The position numbers were made by a program, and so were the translations under genes. This document shows positions 33,204 through 41,127 of a stretch of 60,510 bases of DNA, one piece after another; position 1 is the stretch's first letter; each line of letters begins with the position of its first letter. The notes under the pieces are model-generated. The model did no database searches and was not told the origin of the DNA. It saw only the letters and a program-made list of their open reading frames with translations. The DNA comes from Pseudomonas fluorescens (lineage in GTDB: Bacteria; Pseudomonadota; Gammaproteobacteria; Pseudomonadales; Pseudomonadaceae), in the NCBI RefSeq assembly GCF_002837185.1, contig NZ_KZ478015.1, positions 1-60,510 on the forward strand, written 5' to 3'.

Positions 33204-34133
33204 TCAGTCTTCGAGCGCGCGTACGCGCTGCATGCGCTGCTGCTCCGCGGGGGCAACAGCCACCTGCAACTCAAAGTCAAAATCAATCTGCGCCAATCGC
33301 CCCTGCACGCCGAACTCCTGTGCCAGCTGCGGATCGTCACTGAAGCGGATCTGGGCGATCAACTCATCACGTGTGGCATAGGCAAAATCATCGTGCAGGT
33401 ACGGGTCATCCGACAGGTTGATCTGCGTGGTCAGGTGCCGATGGCCGGGTGCCGAGATGAAGAAGTGAATGTGCGCCGGACGCTGCCCATGACGCCCCAA
33501 CTGATCGAGCAACTGCTGGGTCGGCCCGGTCGGGGGGCAGCCGTAGCCCGACGGCACGATGCTGCGAAAACGATAGTGGCCCTGGGCGTCGGTCTCGATG
33601 CGGCGGCGCAGGTTAAACTCCGATTGCGTCGGGTCAAACCACGAATAGGTGCCGCCGGTATTGGCCTGCCACACATCGACAATCGCCCCCGCCAGCGGTT
33701 TGCCCTGGGTGTCGCGCACCTGCCCGCGCATGAACAGCGGCACGGCGTCGTCGTTGCCATCATCCAGTCGCGCTTCGTATTTGCACAGCGGTGCACCGGC
33801 CACATACAGCGGGCCTTCGATGGTGCGCGGCGTGCCACCGGATTTGCCGGCCTCGATGTCGGCGGCATCCATCAACAGGTCCAGATAATGCTCCAGGCCC
33901 AACCCGGCGGCGAGCAAGCCGGCTTCCTGGTTTTTCCCCAGTTCGTTGAGGTAGTTGACCGCCGTCCAGAACTCTTGCGGGGTCACGTCCAGGTCTTCGA
34001 TGATATTCACGGTGTCGCGCAGGATCCGATAGATCAGCGCCTTGGTGCGCGGGTTGCCGCCTTCACTGCGGTGACCGCTGGCTTCTTCGAGAAACTGCTG
34101 GGCGTGGGCAGTCTGGGACAGTCGGATGGACAT
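33204..34133 (-). CDS. catA: Catechol 1,2-dioxygenase
   Basis: Intradiol dioxygenase of 309 aa that opens catechol to cis,cis-muconate. The non-haem iron ligands are visible as Y163 (TYSWFDP), Y197 (SGYGCP), H221 and H223 (PAHIHFF), which matches the family. An N-terminal helical linker domain (residues 1-100) supports dimerisation. It is third in catBCA, 41 bp downstream of catC, and takes catechol made by AntABC next door. Confidence 0.97.
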   Translation of the reverse strand: MSIRLSQTAHAQQFLEEASGHRSEGGNPRTKALIYRILRDTVNIIEDLDVTPQEFWTAVNYLNELGKNQEAGLLAAGLGLEHYLDLLMDAADIEAGKSGGTPRTIEGPLYVAGAPLCKYEARLDDGNDDAVPLFMRGQVRDTQGKPLAGAIVDVWQANTGGTYSWFDPTQSEFNLRRRIETDAQGHYRFRSIVPSGYGCPPTGPTQQLLDQLGRHGQRPAHIHFFISAPGHRHLTTQINLSDDPYLHDDFAYATRDELIAQIRFSDDPQLAQEFGVQGRLAQIDFDFELQVAVAPAEQQRMQRVRALED

Positions 34134-34174
34134 GGTGCAATCCTCATCTTGTAATTATTGGGTGCAAAACAGGC

Positions 34175-34465
34175 TCAGCGGTCGTCCGCGTGGATCGACG
34201 ACGGATGCCGACACAGCGCATTGACTTCGATGGCCATATAGGGGAACAACGGCAGTTGCATCAGCAGGTCGTGCAGCGCCTGCACACTCTCGACATCGAA
34301 CACGCTGTAGTTGGCGTAGTGCCCGGCAATGCGCCACAAGTGGCGCCATTTCCCCTCTTGTTGCAGGCGCTGCGCCAGGGCCTTCTCTTCGGCCTTGAGA
34401 CTGGCGGCGCGCTCGGCGGGCATGTCGAGCGGCAGGTTCACGGTCATCTTTACGTGGAACAACAT
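34175..34465 (-). CDS. catC: Muconolactone delta-isomerase
   Basis: Decameric isomerase of 96 aa that converts (+)-muconolactone to 3-oxoadipate enol-lactone. The start MLFHVKMTVNLPLDMP and the middle block WRIAGHYANYSVFDVES are family signatures. It lies 12 bp after catB and before catA, the catBCA order usual in Pseudomonas. The later enzymes, CatD and the CatIJ/PcaIJ set, are not in this window. Confidence 0.97.
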   Translation of the reverse strand: MLFHVKMTVNLPLDMPAERAASLKAEEKALAQRLQQEGKWRHLWRIAGHYANYSVFDVESVQALHDLLMQLPLFPYMAIEVNALCRHPSSIHADDR

Positions 34466-34477
34466 GGCAGGCGCCTC

Positions 34478-35605
34478 TTAGTGTTTGTCACGACGCAGGA
34501 ACGCCAGGCGTTCTTCGTCGATCGCCAGGCCCAGGCCCGGTGCGGTGGAGACATGCAGGTGGAAATCACGGTACACAGGCGGCTCGGTGAGGATGTCTTC
34601 GGTGAGCAGCAACGGACCGAACAGTTCGGTGCCCCACGCCAGCGTGTTCAGCGTGACAAAGGCATGTGCCGAAGCCAGGGTGCCGATGCCGCCTTCGAGC
34701 ATGGTGCCGCCGTAGAGGCCGATGCCCGCCGCTTGAGCAATCGCCGCCGTCCGCAGCACCGCACGCGGGCCGCCGTTCTTGGCGATTTTCAAGGCAAACA
34801 CCGAGGCCGCGCCTTCGCGGGCCAGGTTGAACGCATCCTCGACGCATTCAATCGATTCATCGGCCATGATCGGCGCCGGGCTCGACAGGTTCAGCCGCGC
34901 CATGCCGCCTCGATTGTTGCGCGAGATCGGCTGTTCGATCAGGTCGATTCCGTTGTCCGCCAGCACCCGGCAGGCGCGCAGGGCCACGGCCTCGTCCCAG
35001 GCCTGGTTGACATCGACACGCACGCTGGCGCGATCACCCAGCGCGCGCTTGATCGCGATCACGTGGGCCAGGTCACGGTCGACTTCACCGGCGCCGATCT
35101 TCAGTTTGAAAAGGCGATGGCGGCGCAGGTCGAGCATCTTCTCGGCCTCGGCAATGTCCTGTGCGGTATTGCCGCTGGCCAGGGTCCAGGCCACCGGCAA
35201 GGCATCGCGCACACGGCCGCCGAGCAGTTCGCTGACCGGCAGGTTCAAGCGCTTGCCGAGGGCGTCGAGCAACGCGCTCTCGATACCCGATTTGGCAAAC
35301 GTATTGCCGCGGATGCAGCGTTCCAGACGCACCATGGCGGCGTTGATATTGCTTGCGTCCTGGCCGATCAGCAGCGGTGCGAAGTGCCGGTCGATGTTGA
35401 CTTTGATGCTCTCGGGGCTTTCGTTACCGTAACTCAGGCCACCGATGGTGGTGGATTCACCGAGGCCTTCAATGCCATCGGCGCAACGCAGGCGGATGAT
35501 CACCAGGGTCTGGTGTTGCATCGTATGCATCGCCAGCGTGTGCGGGCGAATGGTGGGAAGGTCGACGATGATGGTCTCGATCGACTCGATGGGGCAAATC
35601 GGCAT
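34478..35605 (-). CDS. catB: Muconate cycloisomerase
   Basis: Enolase-superfamily enzyme of 375 aa that turns cis,cis-muconate into (+)-muconolactone. The catalytic lysines K167 and K169 (KLK), K273, and the metal ligands D198, E224 and D249 are all at the positions of P. putida MLE I. The frame stays open far upstream, but the ATG at 35605 gives the family start MPICPIESIETIIVDLPTIR. It is the first gene of catBCA, divergent from catR. Confidence 0.97.
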   Translation of the reverse strand: MPICPIESIETIIVDLPTIRPHTLAMHTMQHQTLVIIRLRCADGIEGLGESTTIGGLSYGNESPESIKVNIDRHFAPLLIGQDASNINAAMVRLERCIRGNTFAKSGIESALLDALGKRLNLPVSELLGGRVRDALPVAWTLASGNTAQDIAEAEKMLDLRRHRLFKLKIGAGEVDRDLAHVIAIKRALGDRASVRVDVNQAWDEAVALRACRVLADNGIDLIEQPISRNNRGGMARLNLSSPAPIMADESIECVEDAFNLAREGAASVFALKIAKNGGPRAVLRTAAIAQAAGIGLYGGTMLEGGIGTLASAHAFVTLNTLAWGTELFGPLLLTEDILTEPPVYRDFHLHVSTAPGLGLAIDEERLAFLRRDKH

Positions 35606-35691
35606 GGCAATACCCGTTGGGTTCTTTATAGGTTTGCGTCGATTCTGTGCTGCGTGGCTGGTGGGTTCCAATATAGAATTGGTCTGGTTCG

Positions 35692-35706
35692 ATACCTTGA
35701 AGGTAT
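35692..35706. promoter_or_regulatory. CatR-type operator
   Basis: ATACCTTGAAGGTAT, a perfect 5-5-5 inverted repeat (ATACC-N5-GGTAT) with an internal T-N11-A, in the 114-bp catB/catR gap, 14 bp before the catR ATG. This matches the G-ATAC-N7-GTAT type recognition site described for CatR. Confidence 0.75.
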
Positions 35707-35719
35707 TAAAGGAGGCAAC

Positions 35720-36595
35720 ATGGAACTGCGTCACCTGCGCTATTTCCAGGTTCTGGGCCAAACCCTCAACTTCACCCGCGCTGCCGAACGCCTGCACATC
35801 GCCCAGCCGCCGTTGAGCCGGCAGATTCAACAACTGGAAGACGAATTGGGCGTGGTGCTGCTCGAGCGCGGTCGACCGCTGCGGCTGACCGAGGCCGGGC
35901 GGTTTTTCTATGAGCACGCCAATGGGCTGCTCGAGCAGTTGGGCAAGGTCTGCGACAACACCCGGCGCATCGGCCTGGGCCAGAAGACCTGGCTGGGCAT
36001 CGGCTTTGCGCCGTCGACCTTGTACGGCGTGCTGCCGGAACTGATTCGGCGACTGCGCACCCATGAGGCGCTGGAGTTGGAGCTGGGGTTGTCGGAGATG
36101 ACTACTTTGCAGCAGGTCGAAGCCCTCAAGGCCGGGCGCATTGATGTGGGTTTCGGGCGAATTCCCATCGACGACCCGGCCATCGTCCAGCGCGTACTGG
36201 TGCAAGACCGCCTGGTGGCGGTGCTGCCCAGCGGTCACCCGTTGCTGGGCGCACCCGCCAGCCTTGCGCAGTTGGCCGCCGAGCCCTTTGTGCTGTATCC
36301 GGGCAATCCACGCCCCAGTTATGCCGACCATGTCATCGCCTTGTTCGACGCCCACGGCTTGAGCCTCAAAGTCGCGCAGTGGACCAACGAATTGCAGACC
36401 GCCCTGGGCCTGGTGGGCGCAGGCATGGGCGTGACACTGGTGCCGGCGTCGGTGCAGGTGCTGCATCGGGCGGATATCGGTTACGCGCCGGTGGTGGAAG
36501 CCACCGCGACCTCGCCGATCATTCTCAGCCGGCGGGTGAATGATCAGTCGCCGGGGCTCAGTCATTGCCTGCAACTGGTTGAAGAACTGATCTGA
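35720..36595 (+). CDS. catR: CatR, LysR family activator of catBCA
   Basis: LysR regulator of 291 aa: MELRHLRYFQVLGQTLNFTRAAERLHIAQPPLSRQIQQLEDELG (here reported by description; residues 1-44) is the CatR/BenM N-terminus. CatR activates catBCA in response to cis,cis-muconate. The ATG at 35720 lies behind GGAGG; a longer open frame reads through catB on the opposite strand and is not the gene. It is divergent from catB, with an operator in the gap. Confidence 0.94.
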   Translation: MELRHLRYFQVLGQTLNFTRAAERLHIAQPPLSRQIQQLEDELGVVLLERGRPLRLTEAGRFFYEHANGLLEQLGKVCDNTRRIGLGQKTWLGIGFAPSTLYGVLPELIRRLRTHEALELELGLSEMTTLQQVEALKAGRIDVGFGRIPIDDPAIVQRVLVQDRLVAVLPSGHPLLGAPASLAQLAAEPFVLYPGNPRPSYADHVIALFDAHGLSLKVAQWTNELQTALGLVGAGMGVTLVPASVQVLHRADIGYAPVVEATATSPIILSRRVNDQSPGLSHCLQLVEELI

Positions 36596-36620
36596 ATGCT
36601 CTTAAACACTGCAACTCCCT

Positions 36621-36711
36621 TGTGGGAGGGGGCTTGCTCCCGATAGCTGTGGATCAGGCAACTTATTCATTGACTGACACACCGCTATCGGGAACAAGCC
36701 CCCTCCCACAT
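36621..36711. repeat. REPIN, GTGGGAGGGGGC family (diverged)
   Basis: Inverted REP copies, about 45 bp apart, between convergent catR and antR. One copy reads GGAACAAGCCCC rather than GGGGGCAAG, so this pair has diverged from the family core. Confidence 0.88.
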
Positions 36712-36727
36712 TTTAATCGCCATGGAT

Positions 36728-37708
36728 TCAAAGACTGCGCAGGCGCTTGCGCTGTAAGGTCTGGCTCGGCGTCTCATCAAATGACTTGCGATACTCCGCC
36801 GAAAACCGCCCCAGGTGAGTAAAGCCCCAGCCCAGGGCGATCTCGGCGATGGTCCGCGGGGCGCCATGCTCAAGCATTTCCTGGCGCACGGCGCTCAGCC
36901 GGTACTTCTTCAGATAGGCCATCGGCGACAGTGCAAAATATTTGCGAAAGGCATCGAACAGTTTGAACCGCGACACCCCTGCGGCCGCTTCCAGGTCTTC
37001 CAGGTGCACGGCTTCGCGGGCGTTTTCGTGGATGTACTGGCGTGCACGGATCAAATAGTGGGGTAGTTTCAAGCCCAGTACATCGCGCAGTTCTTCGGAG
37101 TAATTGTTCGGCTGGGCCAGGATCAGCCCCTTGATCAACGAGCTTTCCAAATCACGGGTAAACGCGGCCTGCTCGTACAACTCACTGCCGTGCTCCAGTT
37201 CGGCAATGAAGTAACGCGCCATGCGCCACCACGACGCCGAAGCGCCGTCCACCGCGTCCATCACCGACTCAAAGCGCAACGGCGCCTCGATGGGGCGCTG
37301 CAGTAAACCTTCCAGTGACTCACTCATTGCTGCGCGGGTAATCACTACCTGCAACTTGCGGCAGTCGCCGGAAATCGCCAGCACCTGATGCTCGTTGGGC
37401 GAGATGATGACGCCCTGCTCGCGATTGGAGCGCAGCCGTTCTCCGTTCTTGCTCAGCTCCTGCTCGCCCACCAGGGGCAGGCTCAGGCTGTAACTGCTGA
37501 AGTGCTCGGCATCTTCGATGTCGATGGTCACGTCCGTGCCGTATTCGATCACTCCCAGGGTGGTCGCGCGGGACTTGAAGCTATTGGCACTGTGGTGAAA
37601 ACGCAGGCGTTCGGGTGTGGCGGTGACCAGGCGATGGGGCCCGCAGATGCCGGACATCCAGCTACGTGCGCCTTCCAGGTCGAAGCGTTGAATCGTTTGG
37701 CTGCTCAT
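36728..37708 (-). CDS. antR: AntR, AraC family activator of antABC
   Basis: AraC-family regulator of 326 aa: an N-terminal AraC_binding_2 type domain and two C-terminal HTH motifs (residues 225-320: VHLEDLEAAAGVSRFKLFDAFRKYF, shortened here, and TIAEIALGWGFTHLGRFSAEYRKSF). It is the type that, with anthranilate as effector, activates antABC in P. aeruginosa. The ATG at 37708 is preferred over the GTG at 37717. It is divergent from antABC; the 311-bp gap holds candidate binding sites. Confidence 0.9.
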   Translation of the reverse strand: MSSQTIQRFDLEGARSWMSGICGPHRLVTATPERLRFHHSANSFKSRATTLGVIEYGTDVTIDIEDAEHFSSYSLSLPLVGEQELSKNGERLRSNREQGVIISPNEHQVLAISGDCRKLQVVITRAAMSESLEGLLQRPIEAPLRFESVMDAVDGASASWWRMARYFIAELEHGSELYEQAAFTRDLESSLIKGLILAQPNNYSEELRDVLGLKLPHYLIRARQYIHENAREAVHLEDLEAAAGVSRFKLFDAFRKYFALSPMAYLKKYRLSAVRQEMLEHGAPRTIAEIALGWGFTHLGRFSAEYRKSFDETPSQTLQRKRLRSL

Positions 37709-38019
37709 CAGGTGCACCCACGGCGGTTAGGCGTTTGCGCGCTCTGACGGCGCGTCGTTAGGGTTGGACAGCAAGTAATGCGCCATGCCGGCGAAATGGC
37801 TACCGGGTGGATAGCAATCGCCGACTAAGTGGATAAGCAGCCGGGTTTTTCGCCCGATGCCCTGCAAGACAGTAGCGCATCCCGTCACCGCCCCGCACCG
37901 GGTTGGGTATTTGCTGCCCAATTATCCGGCCTGCCTTCCCCCATTAAGCGGATAGCCCACGCCCTGCACCACTGCCTCTAATGCATCACCGATCAGCCCC
38001 AATCAAAAAGGTGCCTCCC
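37709..38019. promoter_or_regulatory. antR/antABC intergenic promoter region
   Basis: A 311-bp gene-free gap that should hold both the antR and antABC promoters. It contains GGATA pentamers at 37809-37813, 37831-37835 and 37950-37954 on the plus strand and ATTATCC at 37921-37927. No rRNA, tRNA or REP element is seen. Confidence 0.7.
37809..37835 (+). promoter_or_regulatory. Candidate AntR half-sites, GGATA direct repeats
   Basis: GGATA at 37809 and GGATA at 37831 are spaced 22 bp, two helical turns, like the XylS/BenR half-sites TGCA-N6-GGNTA that also end in GGATA. The TGCA part is not conserved here. A third GGATA lies near 37950. Confidence 0.45.
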
Positions 38020-39411
38020 ATGAGTGGTGCAAGAAACGTCGAACAGTGGAAAACCTTTATCGACAGTTGCCTGGACTTTCGCCCGGCGGATGAAGTGTTC
38101 CGCATCGCCCGCGACATGTTCACCGAACCCGAACTGTTCGACCTGGAGATGGAACTGATCTTCGAGAAGAACTGGATCTATGCCTGCCACGAAAGCGAAT
38201 TGGCCAATCACCACGACTTCGTGACGATGCGCGCCGGGCGCCAGCCGATGATCATCACCCGCGACGGCGAAGGGCGGCTCAACGCGCTGATCAATGCCTG
38301 CCAGCATCGCGGCACCACCCTCACCCGCGTGGGCAAGGGCAACCAATCCACGTTCACCTGCCCGTTCCACGCCTGGTGTTACAAAAGCGATGGCCGGCTG
38401 GTGAAGGTCAAGGCGCCGGGGGAATACCCGGAAGGTTTCGACAAAGCCACGCGGGGTCTGAAAAAGGCGCGCATCGACAGCTACAAGGGCTTTGTGTTTA
38501 TCAGCCTCGACGTGAACGGCACCGACAGCCTGGAGGACTTCCTGGGCGACGCCAAAGTGTTCTTCGACATGATGGTGGCGCAGTCGGCAACCGGCGAGCT
38601 GGAGGTGCTGCCGGGCAAGTCCGCCTACACCTACGACGGCAACTGGAAACTGCAAAACGAAAACGGCCTGGACGGTTATCACGTCAGCACCGTGCACTAC
38701 AACTACGTGGCCACGGTGCAGCATCGCCAGCAGGTCAATAGCGAAAATGGCGCAAGTGCCGGCACTACCCTGGACTACAGCAAGCTCGGCGCCGGCGACG
38801 CCAACACCGATGACGGCTGGTTTGCCTTCAACAACGGCCACAGCCTGTTGTTCAGCGACATGCCCAACCCCAGCGTGCGCTCCGGCTACGCCACCATCAT
38901 GCCGCGCCTGGTAGCAGAACACGGCCGGCAGAAAGCCGAATGGATGATGCACCGCCTGCGCAACCTGAATATCTACCCGAGCCTGTTCTTTCTCGACCAG
39001 ATCAGTTCCCAACTGCGCATCATTCGCCCGCTGGCGTGGAACAAGACCGAGATCATCAGCCAGTGCCTGGGGGTGAAGAACGAGTCCGACGCCGACCGCG
39101 AAAACCGTATTCGCCAGTTCGAAGATTTCTTTAATGTCTCAGGCATGGGCACGCCGGATGACCTGGTGGAGTTTCGCGAGGCCCAGCGCGGCTTCCAGGG
39201 CCGCCTGGAGCGCTGGAGCGATATCTCACGCGGCAGCCATCGCTGGGAGACCGGGCCGACACCGAACAGCGAAGCCATCGGCATTCAGCCCGCCATGACC
39301 GGCACCGAATTCACCCACGAAGGCCTTTACGTCAACCAACACCGCAACTGGCAGCAGTTTTTGCTCAAGGGCCTGGACCGGCAGGCGCTGCAACTGCGGG
39401 AGGTGAAGTGA
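38020..39411 (+). CDS. antA: Anthranilate 1,2-dioxygenase large (alpha) subunit
   Basis: Oxygenase subunit (463 aa) of the enzyme that turns anthranilate into catechol with release of CO2 and NH3. The Rieske [2Fe-2S] motif is C94-x-H96 and C114-x2-H117, and the non-haem Fe site is in GLDGYHVSTVHYNY. The start at 38020 gives the family N-terminus; an in-frame ATG at 37981 has weaker support. antB starts at the next base after the antA stop codon overlap (TGATG). Confidence 0.96.
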   Translation: MSGARNVEQWKTFIDSCLDFRPADEVFRIARDMFTEPELFDLEMELIFEKNWIYACHESELANHHDFVTMRAGRQPMIITRDGEGRLNALINACQHRGTTLTRVGKGNQSTFTCPFHAWCYKSDGRLVKVKAPGEYPEGFDKATRGLKKARIDSYKGFVFISLDVNGTDSLEDFLGDAKVFFDMMVAQSATGELEVLPGKSAYTYDGNWKLQNENGLDGYHVSTVHYNYVATVQHRQQVNSENGASAGTTLDYSKLGAGDANTDDGWFAFNNGHSLLFSDMPNPSVRSGYATIMPRLVAEHGRQKAEWMMHRLRNLNIYPSLFFLDQISSQLRIIRPLAWNKTEIISQCLGVKNESDADRENRIRQFEDFFNVSGMGTPDDLVEFREAQRGFQGRLERWSDISRGSHRWETGPTPNSEAIGIQPAMTGTEFTHEGLYVNQHRNWQQFLLKGLDRQALQLREVK

Positions 39412-39902
39412 TGAATGCGCAATTGCAGTACCGGATCGAGCAATTCTTCTACCGTAAATCCGAACTGTGCGACGCCCAGGACTGGGATGCCTATGTGCAG
39501 TTATTCGACCCGCAGAGCGAGTTCCACCTGCCGCAATGGGACTCGGAACATGTCTACACCCAGGACCCCAAGCGCGAAATGTCGTTGATCTATTACGCCA
39601 ACCGCTCGGGGCTGGAGGACCGCGTATTCCGCCTGCGCACCGGCAAGGCGGCCTCGGCCACGCCGATGCCGCGCACGCTGCACTTGATCAATAACGTGCG
39701 CGTCGCCGAACAGGCCGACGGCACGCTGGCGGTGAAGCTGAACTGGCACACATTGTTCTATCGGCTGGCGACGTCCGAGCAGTTTTATGGGCACGCGACC
39801 TACCGTCTCAAGCCGGATGGCGACAGCTGGTTGATCACCCGCAAGCACGCGCTGCTGCTCAACGACACCATCAACTCGGTGCTGGACTTCTACCACCTGT
39901 AA
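39411..39902 (+). CDS. antB: Anthranilate 1,2-dioxygenase small (beta) subunit
   Basis: Small subunit of 163 aa, structural partner of AntA in the alpha3beta3 oxygenase. The SnoaL-like fold begins NAQLQYRIEQFFYRKSELCD. Its ATG overlaps the antA stop codon by one base, which implies translational coupling. An alternative GTG at 39408 would add one residue. After its stop, a REPIN of about 100 bp separates it from antC. Confidence 0.94.
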   Translation: MNAQLQYRIEQFFYRKSELCDAQDWDAYVQLFDPQSEFHLPQWDSEHVYTQDPKREMSLIYYANRSGLEDRVFRLRTGKAASATPMPRTLHLINNVRVAEQADGTLAVKLNWHTLFYRLATSEQFYGHATYRLKPDGDSWLITRKHALLLNDTINSVLDFYHL

Positions 39903-39918
39903 CGGTGGCGCATCGCCC

Positions 39919-40019
39919 TGTAGGAGCGAGCGTGCTCGCGAAAAACTCAAGTACACCGCGTGCATCCAGGCTGGATGGCGTCATCGTTGACGTTCTTCGC
40001 GAGCAAGCTCGCTCCTACA
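39919..40019. repeat. REPIN of the GTAGGAGCGAGC family inside antABC
   Basis: Inverted REP copies (TGTAGGAGCGAGCGTGCTCG and its inverse) about 55 bp apart lie in the 147-bp gap between antB and antC, inside a single operon. The element is the same family as 4529-4628. Confidence 0.93.
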
Positions 40020-40049
40020 AGGTTCATACCTATCCACGGAGTCATGTGA

Positions 40050-41057
40050 ATGAACCACAAAGTGGCCTTCAGTTTTGCCGATGGCAAGACCCTGTTCTTC
40101 CCGGTGGGCGCCCATGAAATCCTGCTGGATGCCGCCCTGCGCAATGGCATCAAGATCCCGCTGGACTGTCGCGAAGGCGTGTGCGGTACCTGTCAGGGGC
40201 GTTGCGAATCCGGCGCTTACACCCAGGACTATGTCGACGAAGAAGCGCTGTCGAGCCTCGACCTGCAACAGCGCAAAATGCTCAGTTGCCAGACGCGGGT
40301 GAAGTCCGATGCGACCTTCTACTTCGACTTCGATTCAAGCCTGTGCAACGCGCCGGGGCCGGTGCAGGTGCGCGGTACGGTGAGCGAGGTACGGTTGGTG
40401 TCGGCCAGTACGGCAATCCTGCAGCTTAAAATGGACGCACCGCTGGATTTTCTGCCCGGCCAATATGCGCGGTTATCGGTCCCCGGCACTGACAGCTGGC
40501 GTTCCTATTCCTTCGCCAACCTGCCAGGCAATCAGTTGCAGTTTCTGGTGCGCCTGCTGCCCGACGGGGTGATGAGCAACTACGTGCGCGAGCGCTGCCA
40601 GGTGGGTGACGAGGTCGTGATGGAGGCGCCGCTGGGGGCGTTCTACCTGCGGCACGTCAGCCAACCGCTGGTGCTGGTCGCCGGCGGTACCGGGTTGTCG
40701 GCACTGCTGGGCATGCTCGATCAGTTGGCGGCCGGCGGCTGCGACCACCCTGTGCACCTCTACTACGGCGTGCGCGGTGCAGAAGACTTGTGCGAAGCGG
40801 CGCGCATCCGCAGCTACGCGGCGAAGATCGCCGATTTTCGCTACACCGAAGTCCTCAGCGACGCCTCAGCGCAATGGACGGGCAAGCGCGGCTACCTCAC
40901 CGAGCATTTCGACCTGGCCCACTTGCGTGACAGATCGGTGGACATGTATGTCTGTGGTCCCCCGCCGATGGTCGAATCGATCCAACAATGGCTGGCGGAT
41001 CAGGCACTTGATGGCGTCCAGCTGTATTACGAAAAGTTTACGCAGAGTAATATCTGA
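40050..41057 (+). CDS. antC: Anthranilate 1,2-dioxygenase reductase
   Basis: Electron-transfer subunit of 335 aa: an N-terminal plant-type [2Fe-2S] ferredoxin domain (C40, C45, C48, C80), a FAD-binding domain (RSYSFAN-type motif, here WRSYSFANLPG) and a C-terminal NAD-binding domain (VAGGTGLSALLGML, VDMYVCGPPPMVES). It passes electrons from NADH to AntA. It is the third gene of antABC, set off from antB by a REPIN. Confidence 0.96.
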   Translation: MNHKVAFSFADGKTLFFPVGAHEILLDAALRNGIKIPLDCREGVCGTCQGRCESGAYTQDYVDEEALSSLDLQQRKMLSCQTRVKSDATFYFDFDSSLCNAPGPVQVRGTVSEVRLVSASTAILQLKMDAPLDFLPGQYARLSVPGTDSWRSYSFANLPGNQLQFLVRLLPDGVMSNYVRERCQVGDEVVMEAPLGAFYLRHVSQPLVLVAGGTGLSALLGMLDQLAAGGCDHPVHLYYGVRGAEDLCEAARIRSYAAKIADFRYTEVLSDASAQWTGKRGYLTEHFDLAHLRDRSVDMYVCGPPPMVESIQQWLADQALDGVQLYYEKFTQSNI

Positions 41058-41076
41058 CCCTCAGCACTTCTGAGGG
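41058..41076 (+). terminator. Hairpin after antC
   Basis: A 7-bp stem (CCCTCAG with CTGAGGG, CACTT loop) directly after the antC stop and before aroP. No T-tract follows, so it may attenuate rather than end transcription. Confidence 0.5.
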
Positions 41077-41127
41077 GCTGATGCGCCTGCACTCACCCTT
41101 AAGAAAAACAAGTAGAAGGGAACGTTA

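Noticed and set aside
34190..35719. Long plus-strand reading frame running into catR, antisense to catA, catC and catB
   Set aside because: It mirrors the codon bias of the cat genes on the other strand, has no family similarity, and only its last 291 codons (catR from 35720) are a real gene.
37718..38019. A tRNA or small RNA in the antR/antA gap
   Set aside because: No cloverleaf or terminator-bounded transcript could be recognised there.
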